Part shown: in pieces, positions 1 through 10,935 of the stretch | How positions within the stretch are numbered: the first letter of the stretch is position 1 | Layout: every line of letters starts with the position of its first letter | DNA from: Henningerozyma blattae CBS 6284 | Lineage: Eukaryota > Ascomycota > Saccharomycetes > Saccharomycetales > Saccharomycetaceae | Assembly (NCBI RefSeq): GCF_000315915.1 | Contig: NC_020187.1 | Location: forward strand, 1,178,001 to 1,242,000 | Reading direction: 5' to 3' | DNA: 64,000 nucleotides | Translations under genes and position numbers: made by a program | Notes under the pieces: model-generated | Databases searched by the model: none | Seen by the model: only the letters and a program-made list of their open reading frames with translations | Told to the model about the DNA's origin: nothing

Positions 1-1092
1 GTTCTTCGACTTGTAGAAGACTGTTTCAAAAGTATGTGAGGTTATTTTACCTCAGAATCTCATACTAAAACAACATGAGATACTTGATTACTTAGCCTAC
101 AGTATTCGTACATTTTACTGGTTGTATAATCATATTGCTATTGTTTTTATTTATATTTCACCCCTATATATTTTTTGTTTATCCTATTTCTTACTTGAAA
201 CAATATTGTTTATTCTTCAAATATATGCGTTTTTGTTTCGTATACATGTCAGAGAAGCCGGTAAATATATACTTATTTCGGAAAGTAATCACTAAAAATA
301 GAAAACTATATTCTCGAACAAATATTGATGTATGTGAAACATTTTTTATTTTAACCACTTACTTTCTTATGTAGGCTGAAGTAAATCCATATTAATTAGC
401 AATTGATTCAATCAGAAAAGTAGATCAACAGTAACTGTGGCAGATGGGAGGAGGAGAGTAGGGAGTTATAATAGTGGTGGGACTATTGGCGGGAATAGAA
501 TGTTTGTCTGTTATATTTTAGCCCCTCTTTGTTTCACACATTTGTCTCTCTACTCTTATTAATCAGTGGAATCGAATTACAATGCTTGATATTCAGATCG
601 ATTCTCTTAAAATAGGAGTTCAATGAAGGAGAAATCTCTAGAGTAAACTAAATATCTTGTAAATTAAAAGTATTTCCACTTTACATTGTTCTGTCTTTAA
701 CATTATCCCATCATAAAGATTTTTCAACAAAATGCAATTAGATAAGCGTATTTCATTATATTCCAACTTATTGAAACAAACACATGGAATAAGGTTGGCA
801 GACTATCATACTTCAAGCATAGAGTAGTTACCTACTGATACATTTTACTTGAACTGTGTATTTTTGAATCGTCTTTGCACAGTGTAAAAGATGGGTTCGT
901 ATACCTTTCATGTATGTTAAAATGAGAGGTTTACTGTATATTTTTTCTGTTGATATTGTCTGAGTTAACTGTGATGCAACATTTTAGATATAAACTTTCT
1001 TAGATACTGAATGTATGAGCAAGTAATATTCTTATTCCCATCTTTTAGCAAATCAATATTTTGTCTCAATTTAAACTTTCAAGAAATAATAT
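1..1092. other. Intergenic DNA left of the tRNA gene
   Basis: This is about 1.1 kb of AT-rich sequence with no convincing gene. The longest open frame (135-374, 79 codons) is Phe/Tyr/Ile-rich, as chance frames in AT-rich DNA usually are, and resembles no family I know. Near the left edge a small hairpin (TGAGGT/ACCTCA around 37-54) is flanked by GTATG/CATAC. Retrotransposon remnants often accumulate next to tRNA genes, but I could not delimit a long terminal repeat with paired ends and a target duplication, so none is called. Confidence 0.5.
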
Positions 1093-1164
1093 GCCATCTT
1101 AGTATAGTGGTTAGTACACATCGTTGTGGCCGATGAAACCCTGGTTCGATTCTAGGAGATGGCA
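1093..1164 (+). tRNA. tRNA-His (anticodon GTG)
   Basis: A 72-nt sequence folds as a complete cloverleaf. The acceptor stem GCCATCT pairs with AGATGGC, an A-box-like TAGTATAGTGGTTAGTA occupies the D arm, the anticodon loop TTGTGGC carries GTG, and the T arm is CCTGGTTCGATTCTAGG with a B box. No intron is present. The base before position 1 is T, so the G-1 typical of tRNA-His would have to be added after transcription by Thg1, as is known for yeast. A T run follows directly. As I recall, a tRNA-His also lies near CHO1 in S. cerevisiae, which would make this a conserved neighbour. Confidence 0.95.
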
Positions 1165-1170
1165 TTTTTT
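1165..1170 (+). terminator. RNA polymerase III terminator of tRNA-His
   Basis: Six consecutive T residues on the coding strand immediately follow the tRNA discriminator base, the standard signal for RNA polymerase III termination. Confidence 0.8.
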
Positions 1171-1436
1171 ATTTTTTGAAAAATTTCAAAAATTACGTGA
1201 TGTATATTAAACCAGTCAAATTCTTATTACATCTCATCTCATCTTGTCTAGCTTTATAGATTTAAATTTTGATAAGAAAAATTTTACAAATTAATAATGC
1301 AAAATAATTAATTTTGGAAATAATTTAGAAATTTAGAAATATATATATATAAAATATGTATTCTTTATCTAGATTAAAATCTTTTATCAATCTGGTTAAG
1401 TATTATTAAAAACTAGAAAGCAAAAAACAATAGTGA

Positions 1437-2363
1437 TTATGGTTTTGGGATCTTCATACTTTTTGAAATCATACCACAGCCATGAATGAAGAATATGATT
1501 ACAAATGGATGGAATTCTAAAACAAGTCCTTCCCTAATAATGCCGAATGGTAAGTTATTTGAAATCAAATTATGTTTCACTAGGTATGCCATACCTGCAA
1601 CTAAGAGTAATGAGGTTGGCATTGGTAAGCCTTCAAAATATTTTGATTTCCCCTTTGTATCCTTTGGTAACTGACTTACAGTGACGTTAAATCTTGCTAA
1701 TCTTGCTAACCCACATAGGACAAAAAACGATAGGATCAATACATCTAAAGTTGTTTGGAACCCAATGGCAAATGCTACTATTGCTGGTGCTACACCAAAA
1801 GAAATCAAATCAGCCAAAGAATCCAGTTCTTGGCCCATTAATGACGATCTATTTCTTAATCTAGCGACTCTTCCATCGAAAAAATCAAAACAAACACCCA
1901 AGAATATGAAGAAATGGGCTCTTTGGACATAATGAGGTTTGCCAGTCAATGTGAATCTTAAACAACTTATAATAGAGTAAAACCCTGAAAACCCATTCAT
2001 CATGGTGATGAAATCAGCTAGATGTAAATTTCTAATCATACTGAAATGATAATCATCACTGGTAAATTTCGCTATATCAAATTGGTTTGGCGGATCTAAT
2101 GGGCTTGTATCTAATGAAAAAATCGAAGAGGTCTTTCTACTTAAAGATTGGGTTGGAACAACATCATGCATATCAAAATCGTCATCCATGTCATTATATC
2201 TAGATGTGTTATGGTTATCTGAATCATAAGTATCTTCATTTTCCGAATGATAATTTATCTTGGAGTTTGTAGTGGAAGCTGTCATATTGGCGGTAATTGT
2301 CGTAGGGTTGGTCATTTTATCAGTACCAGAAGAAGTTGGCGATTCTTTTCTATTTTTAACCAT
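1437..2363 (-). CDS. CHO1: Phosphatidylserine synthase
   Basis: This enzyme makes phosphatidylserine from CDP-diacylglycerol and serine in the endoplasmic reticulum, the first step of de novo phosphatidylethanolamine and phosphatidylcholine synthesis. The 308-residue protein has a polar, Asn/Asp/Ser-rich cytosolic N-terminus of about 100 residues, then hydrophobic segments. It carries the complete CDP-alcohol phosphotransferase signature DGx2ARx8Gx3Dx3D: D163, G164, A167, R168, G177, D181 and D185. The C-terminal half contains several membrane spans and ends in a basic tail. The N-terminal region is somewhat longer than in S. cerevisiae (about 276 residues in total). It is divergent from CHC1. 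No full Ino2/Ino4 element was found upstream, only CATGTGA cores at 3138 and 3446. The start is the first Met of the frame. Confidence 0.95.
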   Translation of the reverse strand: MVKNRKESPTSSGTDKMTNPTTITANMTASTTNSKINYHSENEDTYDSDNHNTSRYNDMDDDFDMHDVVPTQSLSRKTSSIFSLDTSPLDPPNQFDIAKFTSDDYHFSMIRNLHLADFITMMNGFSGFYSIISCLRFTLTGKPHYVQRAHFFIFLGVCFDFFDGRVARLRNRSSLMGQELDSLADLISFGVAPAIVAFAIGFQTTLDVLILSFFVLCGLARLARFNVTVSQLPKDTKGKSKYFEGLPMPTSLLLVAGMAYLVKHNLISNNLPFGIIREGLVLEFHPFVIIFFIHGCGMISKSMKIPKP

Positions 2364-4057
2364 TATAAATGGGAAATCGTTTAAAAAATAAAATTTAAAA
2401 ATGAAAAAAAAAGAAATTAAAAAAAAAATACTGGAGTAAAAAAAAAGACAGTGACTTAATAATATTCAATCAATACATATATATATATGTCTATATATAT
2501 ATGTGTGTGTAGCTCTGTAATTGTGTATGCCGATAAAATATACAAGTGGTATATTATGTTACTATATTGAATAAGTTTAATTCAATTCAATAAAGCAAGA
2601 AAAGAATGGATTGAAAAAAAAATATATGTATCAAATCAAATGCCAAAGGAAATTGTAGCCCAAATAATATATCGGTTACTACTTAAGAACTAAAACATTC
2701 AATAAACAAATGAATCAAGCAATTGTAGCTACTAAATATTATTATTTTACCCAAATATATTTATTCCAATCTAATCCCATTGAATAATTCAATTCAAGCT
2801 GAATTATTTCCCAGCTAGCCCAGTTAGCGAATAAACTTAGCCGTCGGTTAAAAACCCAGTCCTTTTCTCAATTCCGAGTTTTCGTATCATATGATCTCAA
2901 ATATTGTTTTGTGTATTGGCTGTTCTGTGAGAGAGCCTTTAAGGTTTTAGAATTGTGAAATTCCACTGCCACGATGCCAGTCACACGGCGTTTTTTTGGC
3001 CGTGGACACGTGGTCTGCAAAAGAATTGTGAAACAAGATCTATTTATGTTTAGTATAGGAACCAGGATTTTTAGGTTCAAGAAAAAGGAATTCATCTACT
3101 AGACAAAAAGAGTGAAATTCGGATGGATTATGCATGTCATGTGACTAGACCTTGAAGTTGTAGGAATGGTGTTTTTACTAACATACATACATATATATAT
3201 TATATATGGCATTTTACTATCAAATAGCCTATAACATAATACTATTCAAAACACTCAAAAATGTTTGTTTACCATATTGGTTGTAATTCTAGATTTTATA
3301 AGGAACGTTTTGGACATTTTTTCTATTTTTTTTTTTTGTATGACAAGTCCACTCCCTAGTATATAACACACTCATCTATTATATATTCTCAAACCTTTGA
3401 ACAACTTAATATATGCCAGTAGTTCAATACAATAAACGACTCTATCATGTGACAAGCAAAGACAGAATATCTACACCCCTGCACCGCACGTGACGTGCCT
3501 TTTTTATTATGTAAAGAATTGTTTCCCCTTTTGGCCCTGACGGGAGAAGTTCAAGTGGCCAACTTTTGGAAATTGAAAACTGAAAATTGAGAACTGGAAA
3601 ATAAATAATAAACCTTGGACTTAGTTCAATAACAACTAGGGACGTGTTGTCGAGACAAAGCTTTCATTAAAGACTCAATTAAGTTAGTATTAGAACCCTG
3701 AAGCATAAATAATTATTATACATTGTTTATTTACTTCTGGAGCCTATTTACCATTTTTCTTCACTTGCTTTCTAAAAAAAGATCTAAGTGAAATAAAAAG
3801 GGAACTTTTTTTTATTTGTTTGTAGCATTTGGAATTGACAAGCTCATTCTCAAGGAGAAGTTATTAAAACAAATTCAACAAGGTATTGGTACTCATTAAG
3901 GTCCAATTTACACTTCATCCCACTTTATTATCTTTTTTTTACTACTTTTTTATTTTTCAATTTAAAGTTTATCAATCCCTCTATTAAACTTTTTTTTAAA
4001 AATAAACTACCCCCTTCAATACATATCCCTCACAACAAAGTTTACAGCTATACAATC
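2364..4057. promoter_or_regulatory. Divergent CHO1-CHC1 intergenic region
   Basis: About 1.7 kb separates the two start codons and has no supported gene. It holds TA/TG simple repeats near 2475-2510, CACGTG E-boxes at 3007-3012 and 3487-3492, and CATGTGA cores at 3138-3144 and 3446-3452. These could be Cbf1- or Ino2/Ino4-type sites, but none matches the full inositol element CATGTGAAAT. T-rich tracts lead into CHC1 (3935-4000). The 75-codon frame at 2868-3095 covers one of the E-boxes and looks spurious. In S. cerevisiae, SPT16 and GAL83/SIP2 lie near these genes; neither is here. Confidence 0.6.
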
Positions 4058-7000
4058 ATGAGTAGTGATCTTCCAATCGAATTTACAGAGTTGGTTGATC
4101 TGACATCTATTGGTATTTCCCCTCAATCCTTAGACTTTAGATCAACTACTTTTGAAAGTGATCGTTTTGTCACAATTAGAGAAACCAATGATGGTGCCAA
4201 TTCTGTTTCCATTATTGACCTAGCAAATAATAACAATGTTATTAAGAAAAATATGGGTGGTGATTCAGCAATCATGCATCCAGAACAAATGGTTATTTCT
4301 GTAAGAGCTAATGGTACAATTGTACAAATCTTCAACTTAGAAACCAAATCAAAATTAAAATCTTTCACTTTAAATGATCCATGTGTATTTTGGACTTGGT
4401 TAGATGATAAACACTTGGGTATCATCACCACTAAATCGTTAGCTTTCTGCAACGTGTTTGACGGTAATGTTAGTGCCAAGCCAACTATTTTGACCACAAG
4501 ACACTCTTCTTTGAATAATACTCAAATCATTAGCTTCGTTAGTAACAAAAATTTAGATTGGTTTGCTACTGTTGGTATATTACAAGAAAATGGACGTATA
4601 GGTGGTAGAATTCAATTGTATTCTAAAGGCCGTAATGTCTCTCAAGCTTTTGATGGTCATGTAGCAATGTTTTCCAACATCGTCTTGGAAAGAAATGAAA
4701 ATAAACCAGTTCAAGTCTTTATTACAGGTACCAGAAACCCAACTTCAAATAATGGTGAATTAAGAATTATTGAAATCGACCATGATCAATCCTTAGCACA
4801 ATCTTATGAAAAGAAAAACGTCGATATTTTCTTCCCACCAGACGCAGCTAATGACTTCCCATTAGCTATTCAAGTTTCTGAAAAATATGGTGTCATTTAC
4901 TTGTTAACAAAATACGGGTTTATCCACTTGTACGAAATGGAAACCGGTAAGAATCTATTTGTCAATAGAATTACTGCAGAATCTGTCTTTACTTCTACTT
5001 CATATGACAATAAAAACGGTATTGCTTGTATTAATAAAAAGGGTCAAGTTCTTGCCGTTGAGATCTCTACTTCTCAAATTGTTCCATACATTCTATCTAA
5101 ATTATCAGATACCTCTTTAGCTTTGACCATGGCTAAGAGAGGTGGATTACCAGGTGCAGATGACTTATTAGGCCAACAATTTAATGAATTATTACAAAAG
5201 AATGATTATAATGAAGCTGCTAAAGTTGCAGCATCTTCAACTCAATTAAGAAATCAAAATACCATTAATAGATTGAAAAACATTCAATCTGCTCCAGGTA
5301 CTATTTCTCCTTTATTAGTTTACTTCTCAACTTTATTAGACAATGGTAAATTAAATAAAGAAGAAACTATTGAATTAGCAAGACCTGTATTACAACAAAA
5401 TAGAAAACAATTGTTTGAAAAATGGTTAAAAGAAGACAAATTAGAATGTTCTGAACAATTAGGTGACATTGTTAAACCTTTTGACACCACCTTGGCTCTT
5501 GCATGCTATTTGAAATCCAATGTTCATGCTAAAGTAGTTAACTGTTTAGCTGAATTACAACAATTCGAAAAAATCTTACCTTATTGTCAAAAAGTTGGTT
5601 ACAACGCTAATTTCTTGGTTTTAATCTCTACTTTAATTAGATCTTCCCCAGACAGGGCAGCTGAATTTACCACTTCCTTATTACAAAATCCAGAATCTGC
5701 TTCCCAAATTGATATTGAAAAGATCGCAGATTTATTCTTTTCTCAAAATCATATTCAACAAGGTACTTCTCTATTATTAGATGCCTTAAAAGCTGATACT
5801 CCAGATCAAGGTCATTTACAAACTCGTGTCTTGGAAGTTAACTTACTACATGCTCCACAAGTTGCTGATGCTATTTTGGGTAACAACATCTTCTCTCATT
5901 ATGATAAACCACGTATTGCAGAATTATCTGAAAAAGCCGGCTTATTCCAAAGAGCTTTAGAAAATTATATCGATATTAAAGATATTAAAAGATGTATCGT
6001 CAGTACTAAAGTTATCCCAGTTGATTGGCTAGTAGAATATTTCGGTAAATTGAACATTGATCAATCTATTGCCTGCTTAAGAACATTAATGGATAACAAT
6101 ATGCAAAGTAACATTCAAATTGTCGTTCAAGTTGCTACAAAGTATTCTGATTTACTTGGTTCTGCTACTTTAATTAAGATGTTTGAAGAATATGGCGCTA
6201 CTGAAGGTTTATATTATTACTTAGCTTCTCTAGTAAACTTGACTGAAGATAAAGACGTTGTCTATAAATATATTGAAGCCGCAGGTAAATTGAATCAAAC
6301 TAATGAAATTGAAAGAATAGTTAGAGATAATAATGTTTATGATGCTGAGAGAGTTAAAAATTATTTAAAGGATGCTAACTTAGAAAATCAAATTCCATTG
6401 ATTGTCGTTTGTGATCGTAACAATTTTACTCATGAATTAATCGTATACTTATATCAAAAACATCAAATGAAATTTATTGAAACCTACGTTCAACAAATTA
6501 ACCCTGCTAAGGCACCTGAAGTTGTTGGTGCATTAATCGATGTTGATTGTGATGAATCATTTATCAAAGATCTATTACAATCTGTTATTGGTCAAGTCCC
6601 TGTTGCTGAATTAACTGAAGAAGTTGAAAAAAGAAACAGATTAAAATTATTGTTACCATTCTTAGAAAAGACTTTATCTCAAGGTAATCAAGACCAAGCT
6701 GTCTACAACACTATGGCCAAGATTTACATTGATTCTAATAATGCTCCAGAAAAATTTTTGAAAGAAAATGATCAATATGATACTTTAGAAATCGGTCGTT
6801 ATTGTGAAAAGAGAGATCCTTATTTAGCATACATCGCATATGATAAAGGTAACAATGATGATGATTTATTAAGAATTACCAATGAAAATGATATGTATAA
6901 GTATCAAGCAAGATACTTATTAAAACGTTCCGATACTGAATTATGGAATAAGGTTCTAAACCCTGAAAATGTTCATAGAAATCAATTAGTGGAGTCTGTT

Positions 7001-9010
7001 AACTCAGTTGGTATCCCAAGTTTAACTGATCCAGCACCTGTTTCTTTGACTGTTCAGGCATTTATGAACAATGGCTTAAAAAAGGAATTAATTGAATTAT
7101 TGGAAAAAATTGTATTAGAACCAACTGCTTTTAGTGATAATGTTGCTTTACAAGGGTTGTTATTATTGTCTGCAATTAAATACGAACCAACTAAGGTTCA
7201 AGGTTATTTGGGAAGACTAGAAAAATATGATCCAAATGAAATTGGTCCATTGTGTGTTGACCACGGCTTAAATGAAGAAGCATTTGAAATTTATGACAAA
7301 CATAATATGAATACCGATGCTTTGAAGGTTTTAATTGAAAACATTAATTCTTTAGAAAGAGCTCAAGATTATGCTGAAAAGATGGAAAAACCAGAATTGT
7401 GGTCTGAATTGGGTTCTGCCCAATTGAATGCCTCTCAAATCCCAGCTGCCATCGAATCATTTATTAAAGCTGACGATCCATCCAATTATCGTGAAGTTAT
7501 TAATGCTGCTGAAGCTGCTGGTGAATTTGAAAATTTAATTCCATATTTGTCAATGGCTAGAAAGACTCTAAAGGAGTCTAAGATTGATAGTTGCTTAATC
7601 CTTGCTTATGCTCAATTAGGTAAACTACACGAAATTGAAAGTACTTTAACCACTTCTAATTCTGCCAATATGGAAGAAGTTGGTGATAAATTAATCGAGT
7701 TGAAAAATTACAAAGCTGCTAAATTGTGCTACAGTAGTGTTTCTAACTATTCCAAGTTAGCCTCTACTTTAGTGTACTTAGATGACTTCCAAGGTGCTGT
7801 TGACACTGCTAGAAAGGCTTCTAACATTAGAGTTTGGAGACAAGTAAATGATGCATGTATCAATCAAAAGGAATTCAAATTAGCCCAAATTTGTGGTTTG
7901 AATTTAATTGTCCATGCTGAAGAAGTTAACGATATTGTTTCTAAATACGAATCTAATGGTTACTTTAAGGAATTAATTTCATTATTTGAAGCTGGCCTAG
8001 GTTTGGAAAGAGCTCATATGGGGATGTTTACTGAATTATCTGTATTATTCTCCAAATATGAACCAGAAAAACTTTATGAACATTTAAAGATGTTTTGGTC
8101 TAGAATCAATATTCCAAAGGTTATTAGAGTTGTTGAAGATGCTCATCAATGGAAAGAATTAATGTTTTTGTATTCTCATTATGATGAATGGGACAATGCT
8201 GCTATCACAATGATTGAAAAGACTACCGATGATTTAGATCATGATTACTTCAAGGAAGTTATTGTTAAGGTGTCCAACTTGGAAATTTATTACAAAGCAA
8301 TTAACTTCTATGTTAAGGAACATCCATCATTATTAATTGATTTAATGACTGTACTAACTCCAAGATTAGACATTCCTAGAACCATCAATATTTTCTTAAG
8401 CTCTGATAACTTACCATTAATTAAACCTTTCCTAATCAATGTCTTACCAAAGAACATTTCAGTTGTTAACCAAGCTTACCATGATTTATTGATTGAAGAA
8501 GAAGACTACAAATCTTTACAAGTAGCTGTTGATTCATATGATAAGTTTGATCAAATTGGTTTAGCTACCCGTTTGGAATCACATGATTTATTATTCTTTA
8601 GAAGAATTGCTGCATTATTATTCCGTAGAAATAAGAAATGGGCCAAAGCTTTATCCATATTAAAACAAGATAAACTTTGGAAAGAAGCTATAGAAACTGC
8701 TTCTATTTCTCAAGATGACAAGGTTGTTAAAGAATTATTAGAATATTTTGTTGAAACTGATAACAAAGAAGCAGTTGTTGCATTATTATATACCGCCTAT
8801 AACTTATTCAAATATGAAAATGTCTTAGAAGTGGCCTGGATTAATGGTTTAACTGATTATACTAAACCATATGAGATTTCCATTAAGAAAGAACAAAATG
8901 ATGCAATTGAAAAAATGGCCGAAGAATCTACAAAGAAGACCGATCAAGAAACTGAAGGTGCTCCATTAATGCTTACAAGTGGTATGTCATTCCAGCAAAC
9001 TGGATTTTAG
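4058..9010 (+). CDS. CHC1: Clathrin heavy chain
   Basis: This is the triskelion-forming heavy chain of clathrin, which coats vesicles at the trans-Golgi, endosomes and plasma membrane. The 1650-residue protein matches the usual length of about 1650. It starts MSSDLPIEFTELVDLTSIGI, as the family does. An N-terminal seven-bladed propeller (about residues 1-330) binds cargo adaptors. A linker (around residues 330-400, including GGLPGADDLLGQQFNELLQ) leads into the long alpha-helical leg of clathrin heavy-chain repeats, with the light-chain and trimerisation region in the last 150 or so residues. The tail is Gln/Thr-rich. The frame is uninterrupted and codon use suggests strong expression (many TTA, GAA and AGA codons). 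SPT16, its S. cerevisiae neighbour, is absent. Confidence 0.98.
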   Translation: MSSDLPIEFTELVDLTSIGISPQSLDFRSTTFESDRFVTIRETNDGANSVSIIDLANNNNVIKKNMGGDSAIMHPEQMVISVRANGTIVQIFNLETKSKLKSFTLNDPCVFWTWLDDKHLGIITTKSLAFCNVFDGNVSAKPTILTTRHSSLNNTQIISFVSNKNLDWFATVGILQENGRIGGRIQLYSKGRNVSQAFDGHVAMFSNIVLERNENKPVQVFITGTRNPTSNNGELRIIEIDHDQSLAQSYEKKNVDIFFPPDAANDFPLAIQVSEKYGVIYLLTKYGFIHLYEMETGKNLFVNRITAESVFTSTSYDNKNGIACINKKGQVLAVEISTSQIVPYILSKLSDTSLALTMAKRGGLPGADDLLGQQFNELLQKNDYNEAAKVAASSTQLRNQNTINRLKNIQSAPGTISPLLVYFSTLLDNGKLNKEETIELARPVLQQNRKQLFEKWLKEDKLECSEQLGDIVKPFDTTLALACYLKSNVHAKVVNCLAELQQFEKILPYCQKVGYNANFLVLISTLIRSSPDRAAEFTTSLLQNPESASQIDIEKIADLFFSQNHIQQGTSLLLDALKADTPDQGHLQTRVLEVNLLHAPQVADAILGNNIFSHYDKPRIAELSEKAGLFQRALENYIDIKDIKRCIVSTKVIPVDWLVEYFGKLNIDQSIACLRTLMDNNMQSNIQIVVQVATKYSDLLGSATLIKMFEEYGATEGLYYYLASLVNLTEDKDVVYKYIEAAGKLNQTNEIERIVRDNNVYDAERVKNYLKDANLENQIPLIVVCDRNNFTHELIVYLYQKHQMKFIETYVQQINPAKAPEVVGALIDVDCDESFIKDLLQSVIGQVPVAELTEEVEKRNRLKLLLPFLEKTLSQGNQDQAVYNTMAKIYIDSNNAPEKFLKENDQYDTLEIGRYCEKRDPYLAYIAYDKGNNDDDLLRITNENDMYKYQARYLLKRSDTELWNKVLNPENVHRNQLVESVNSVGIPSLTDPAPVSLTVQAFMNNGLKKELIELLEKIVLEPTAFSDNVALQGLLLLSAIKYEPTKVQGYLGRLEKYDPNEIGPLCVDHGLNEEAFEIYDKHNMNTDALKVLIENINSLERAQDYAEKMEKPELWSELGSAQLNASQIPAAIESFIKADDPSNYREVINAAEAAGEFENLIPYLSMARKTLKESKIDSCLILAYAQLGKLHEIESTLTTSNSANMEEVGDKLIELKNYKAAKLCYSSVSNYSKLASTLVYLDDFQGAVDTARKASNIRVWRQVNDACINQKEFKLAQICGLNLIVHAEEVNDIVSKYESNGYFKELISLFEAGLGLERAHMGMFTELSVLFSKYEPEKLYEHLKMFWSRINIPKVIRVVEDAHQWKELMFLYSHYDEWDNAAITMIEKTTDDLDHDYFKEVIVKVSNLEIYYKAINFYVKEHPSLLIDLMTVLTPRLDIPRTINIFLSSDNLPLIKPFLINVLPKNISVVNQAYHDLLIEEEDYKSLQVAVDSYDKFDQIGLATRLESHDLLFFRRIAALLFRRNKKWAKALSILKQDKLWKEAIETASISQDDKVVKELLEYFVETDNKEAVVALLYTAYNLFKYENVLEVAWINGLTDYTKPYEISIKKEQNDAIEKMAEESTKKTDQETEGAPLMLTSGMSFQQTGF

Positions 9011-9912
9011 ACTTAATTCAATTTCCTTCGTTTGAAGTAATGTACAAATAAACAATTTTAATATACGTTTTTCATTTTCTGTTTTTTTTTCCCTTTCATT
9101 TTCATTCTCTTTCATTTAATTTCCATCTTTTACTATGTAATAATAAAATAAATTATCTGAGGGGATATTTTTATTTTTTAATTATTTATTTACAGAGGAA
9201 ATTCATAACTTTTCATAATAGAATTAAAAGAGATAGTAGTGTTGCTTTTAAAACCTTGAAGTAAGAATACAACTGTACCTTTCTAGTATGACACAAATTT
9301 AAATTCAAGACATTTAATTTAAACAATTTTTCTAATATTGCTTATTATTTTTCTATCTATATTTTTTATTTTATTTTATATTACTAGTTTTATTATTCTC
9401 ATACACCTGTTATTTGACTTTTGACATTTTTATTTGCTGTCTTCATAATCACTTCTTATATACCTATTTTTTATTTATTAATATATTATATCTAACGCCT
9501 TCGAAAAACTTGTAAAAAATCACACTATGACTAAGCTCTACATGTTAAAAGAAATATAGTATTATCAACTAAAATAATCTTTAAATTTTATAAAATTTTA
9601 TATATATATATATATAAGGTATTTAAAACTAATACATTAATAACTTTTTTTTAAAAAAAGCGCATCTATAATGATGATAAAAAAAGTGATGTAAAATAAT
9701 TATAAACATTAGAAATATAATTTTTCTTTATTAAAAAACAATTGAAGAAACTCTATTTTCATTTGTTAGAATAATTATTAACAAAATGCAAAAAAATGGT
9801 AGATGGAATATGTATGTGGATGTATCTGAAGTTTGAAATATAATGCTAAATATGATATTGGATTGATGAAAAAGGTGTAATAAAATGCAATAATAATAAA
9901 GTATAATAATTT
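9011..9912. other. Convergent 3' region of CHC1 and the MIG gene
   Basis: About 900 bp of very AT-rich sequence lies between two stop codons. It contains T-rich tracts, TA repeats (9601-9616) and TATATA/AATAAA-like elements consistent with polyadenylation signals for both genes. I see no RNA gene or protein. The small frame at 9731-9925 is low complexity and overlaps the end of the MIG gene, so it was not called. Confidence 0.6.
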
Positions 9913-10935
9913 TTAATTTGAACAATTAAAATTATCAATTTGTCTTAAAAGATCACGTACCGGTGGCAACCTGATTCTATTTGTTCTTATGTTGGAATTT
10001 GAATTACCAGAAAGGTTTGCTGAACTATTAGTTTCATTATCATCATCTTCATCATCTGTAGGAGATAATTGGAATTTTGCTCTTTGATGTCTATCTTCGA
10101 AACAACTTGCATTTGAATTAGTATGCGAGAAATTTGAATCCAAATAAGAAGAATTAACATTTTTATTAATAAAATTATTATTTTGCATTGAAAGTACAGA
10201 AGGAAAACCAGATAAAGATTGACTATTTGAATTTGAATTTTCAATGAAAGACGTTTGTAATTTATCTTGGTTTAATAATGATGTCATTGACAAAGTAGAA
10301 GTAGAAGTTGGCAAATTACATGACTGTTTACCAATCATAAATTTGTTATTATTATTTTGATAAAACATTCCAGATAGTGGTGGAGGAGTTCTTGGAGAAG
10401 TGCTTAACTGATTTGTGGAAAAAATTGATGAAGATAAAGAGGTAGAAGATGAAGAAGCAATTGGGATTGGGAAGAAATTGGAAGCTACGTTTGCCATTTG
10501 AGGTTGTGGTTGACAAACTTGATTTGATACAGAAGTAATTGAAATAGATGGGTTTGGCATATTAATCGATGGAATATTAATAACTGAGGAAGATAAGTTT
10601 TGTGGTAAATGATTTGGACTATTATCACCTGAACTATTACTTGCTGTTGTAATGACAGAATTTGAGTTTTTAGAATTAGCTTTTTTAGATTTGTTATTTC
10701 TTGAATTTGGCCTAGTATGAGTTCTTAAATGCCTTTTCAATTCATCTGATCTAGAGAATGATTTAATACAACCTGGGAAAACACATTTATGAGGTTTTTC
10801 ACCTGTATGAGTTCTAATATGTCTCTTTTTATGTTCTAATCTGTGGAAACCGCGATGACAAATTTCACAAATAAAAGGTCTGTCATCTTTAATAGGTTGA
10901 GGGCTTGTCAAGTTAATATTTGTCACAGACATCAT
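9913..10935 (-). CDS. MIG2: Mig-type C2H2 zinc-finger glucose repressor (MIG2/MIG3-like)
   Basis: This is a DNA-binding repressor of the Mig1/Mig2/Mig3 family, which shuts off genes for alternative carbon sources when glucose is plentiful by binding GC-box sites. Two adjacent C2H2 fingers lie near the N-terminus: C23, C26, H39, H43 and C51, C56, H69, H73, joined by the linker THTGEKPHK. The fingertip residues RLEHKKRH and RSDELKRH are those of Mig proteins. The remaining 260 residues are Ser/Asn-rich and disordered, with an acidic patch DDEDDDNE near the C-terminus and a final [13 protein letters not shown] segment. The 340-residue length is close to Mig2/Mig3 (about 380-395) and shorter than Mig1 (about 500). 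MIG2 and MIG3 are WGD duplicates, and their neighbours YPT31/32, SMB1 and CHC1 are also here. Translation starts at one of two adjacent Met codons. Confidence 0.88.
   Translation of the reverse strand: MMSVTNINLTSPQPIKDDRPFICEICHRGFHRLEHKKRHIRTHTGEKPHKCVFPGCIKSFSRSDELKRHLRTHTRPNSRNNKSKKANSKNSNSVITTASNSSGDNSPNHLPQNLSSSVINIPSINMPNPSISITSVSNQVCQPQPQMANVASNFFPIPIASSSSTSLSSSIFSTNQLSTSPRTPPPLSGMFYQNNNNKFMIGKQSCNLPTSTSTLSMTSLLNQDKLQTSFIENSNSNSQSLSGFPSVLSMQNNNFINKNVNSSYLDSNFSHTNSNASCFEDRHQRAKFQLSPTDDEDDDNETNSSANLSGNSNSNIRTNRIRLPPVRDLLRQIDNFNCSN

Noticed and set aside
1..80. End of a long terminal repeat near the tRNA gene
   Set aside because: An AACAACA-like end is present at about 70-76, but no matching start, target duplication or internal LTR signals can be seen within the window.
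2868..3095. 75-codon minus-strand frame between CHO1 and CHC1
   Set aside because: No recognisable domain; it overlaps likely promoter sequence with an E-box.
3138..3144. Ino2/Ino4 element in the CHO1 promoter
   Set aside because: Only the CATGTGA core matches; the AAAT end of CATGTGAAAT is missing, and the site is about 775 bp from the CHO1 start.
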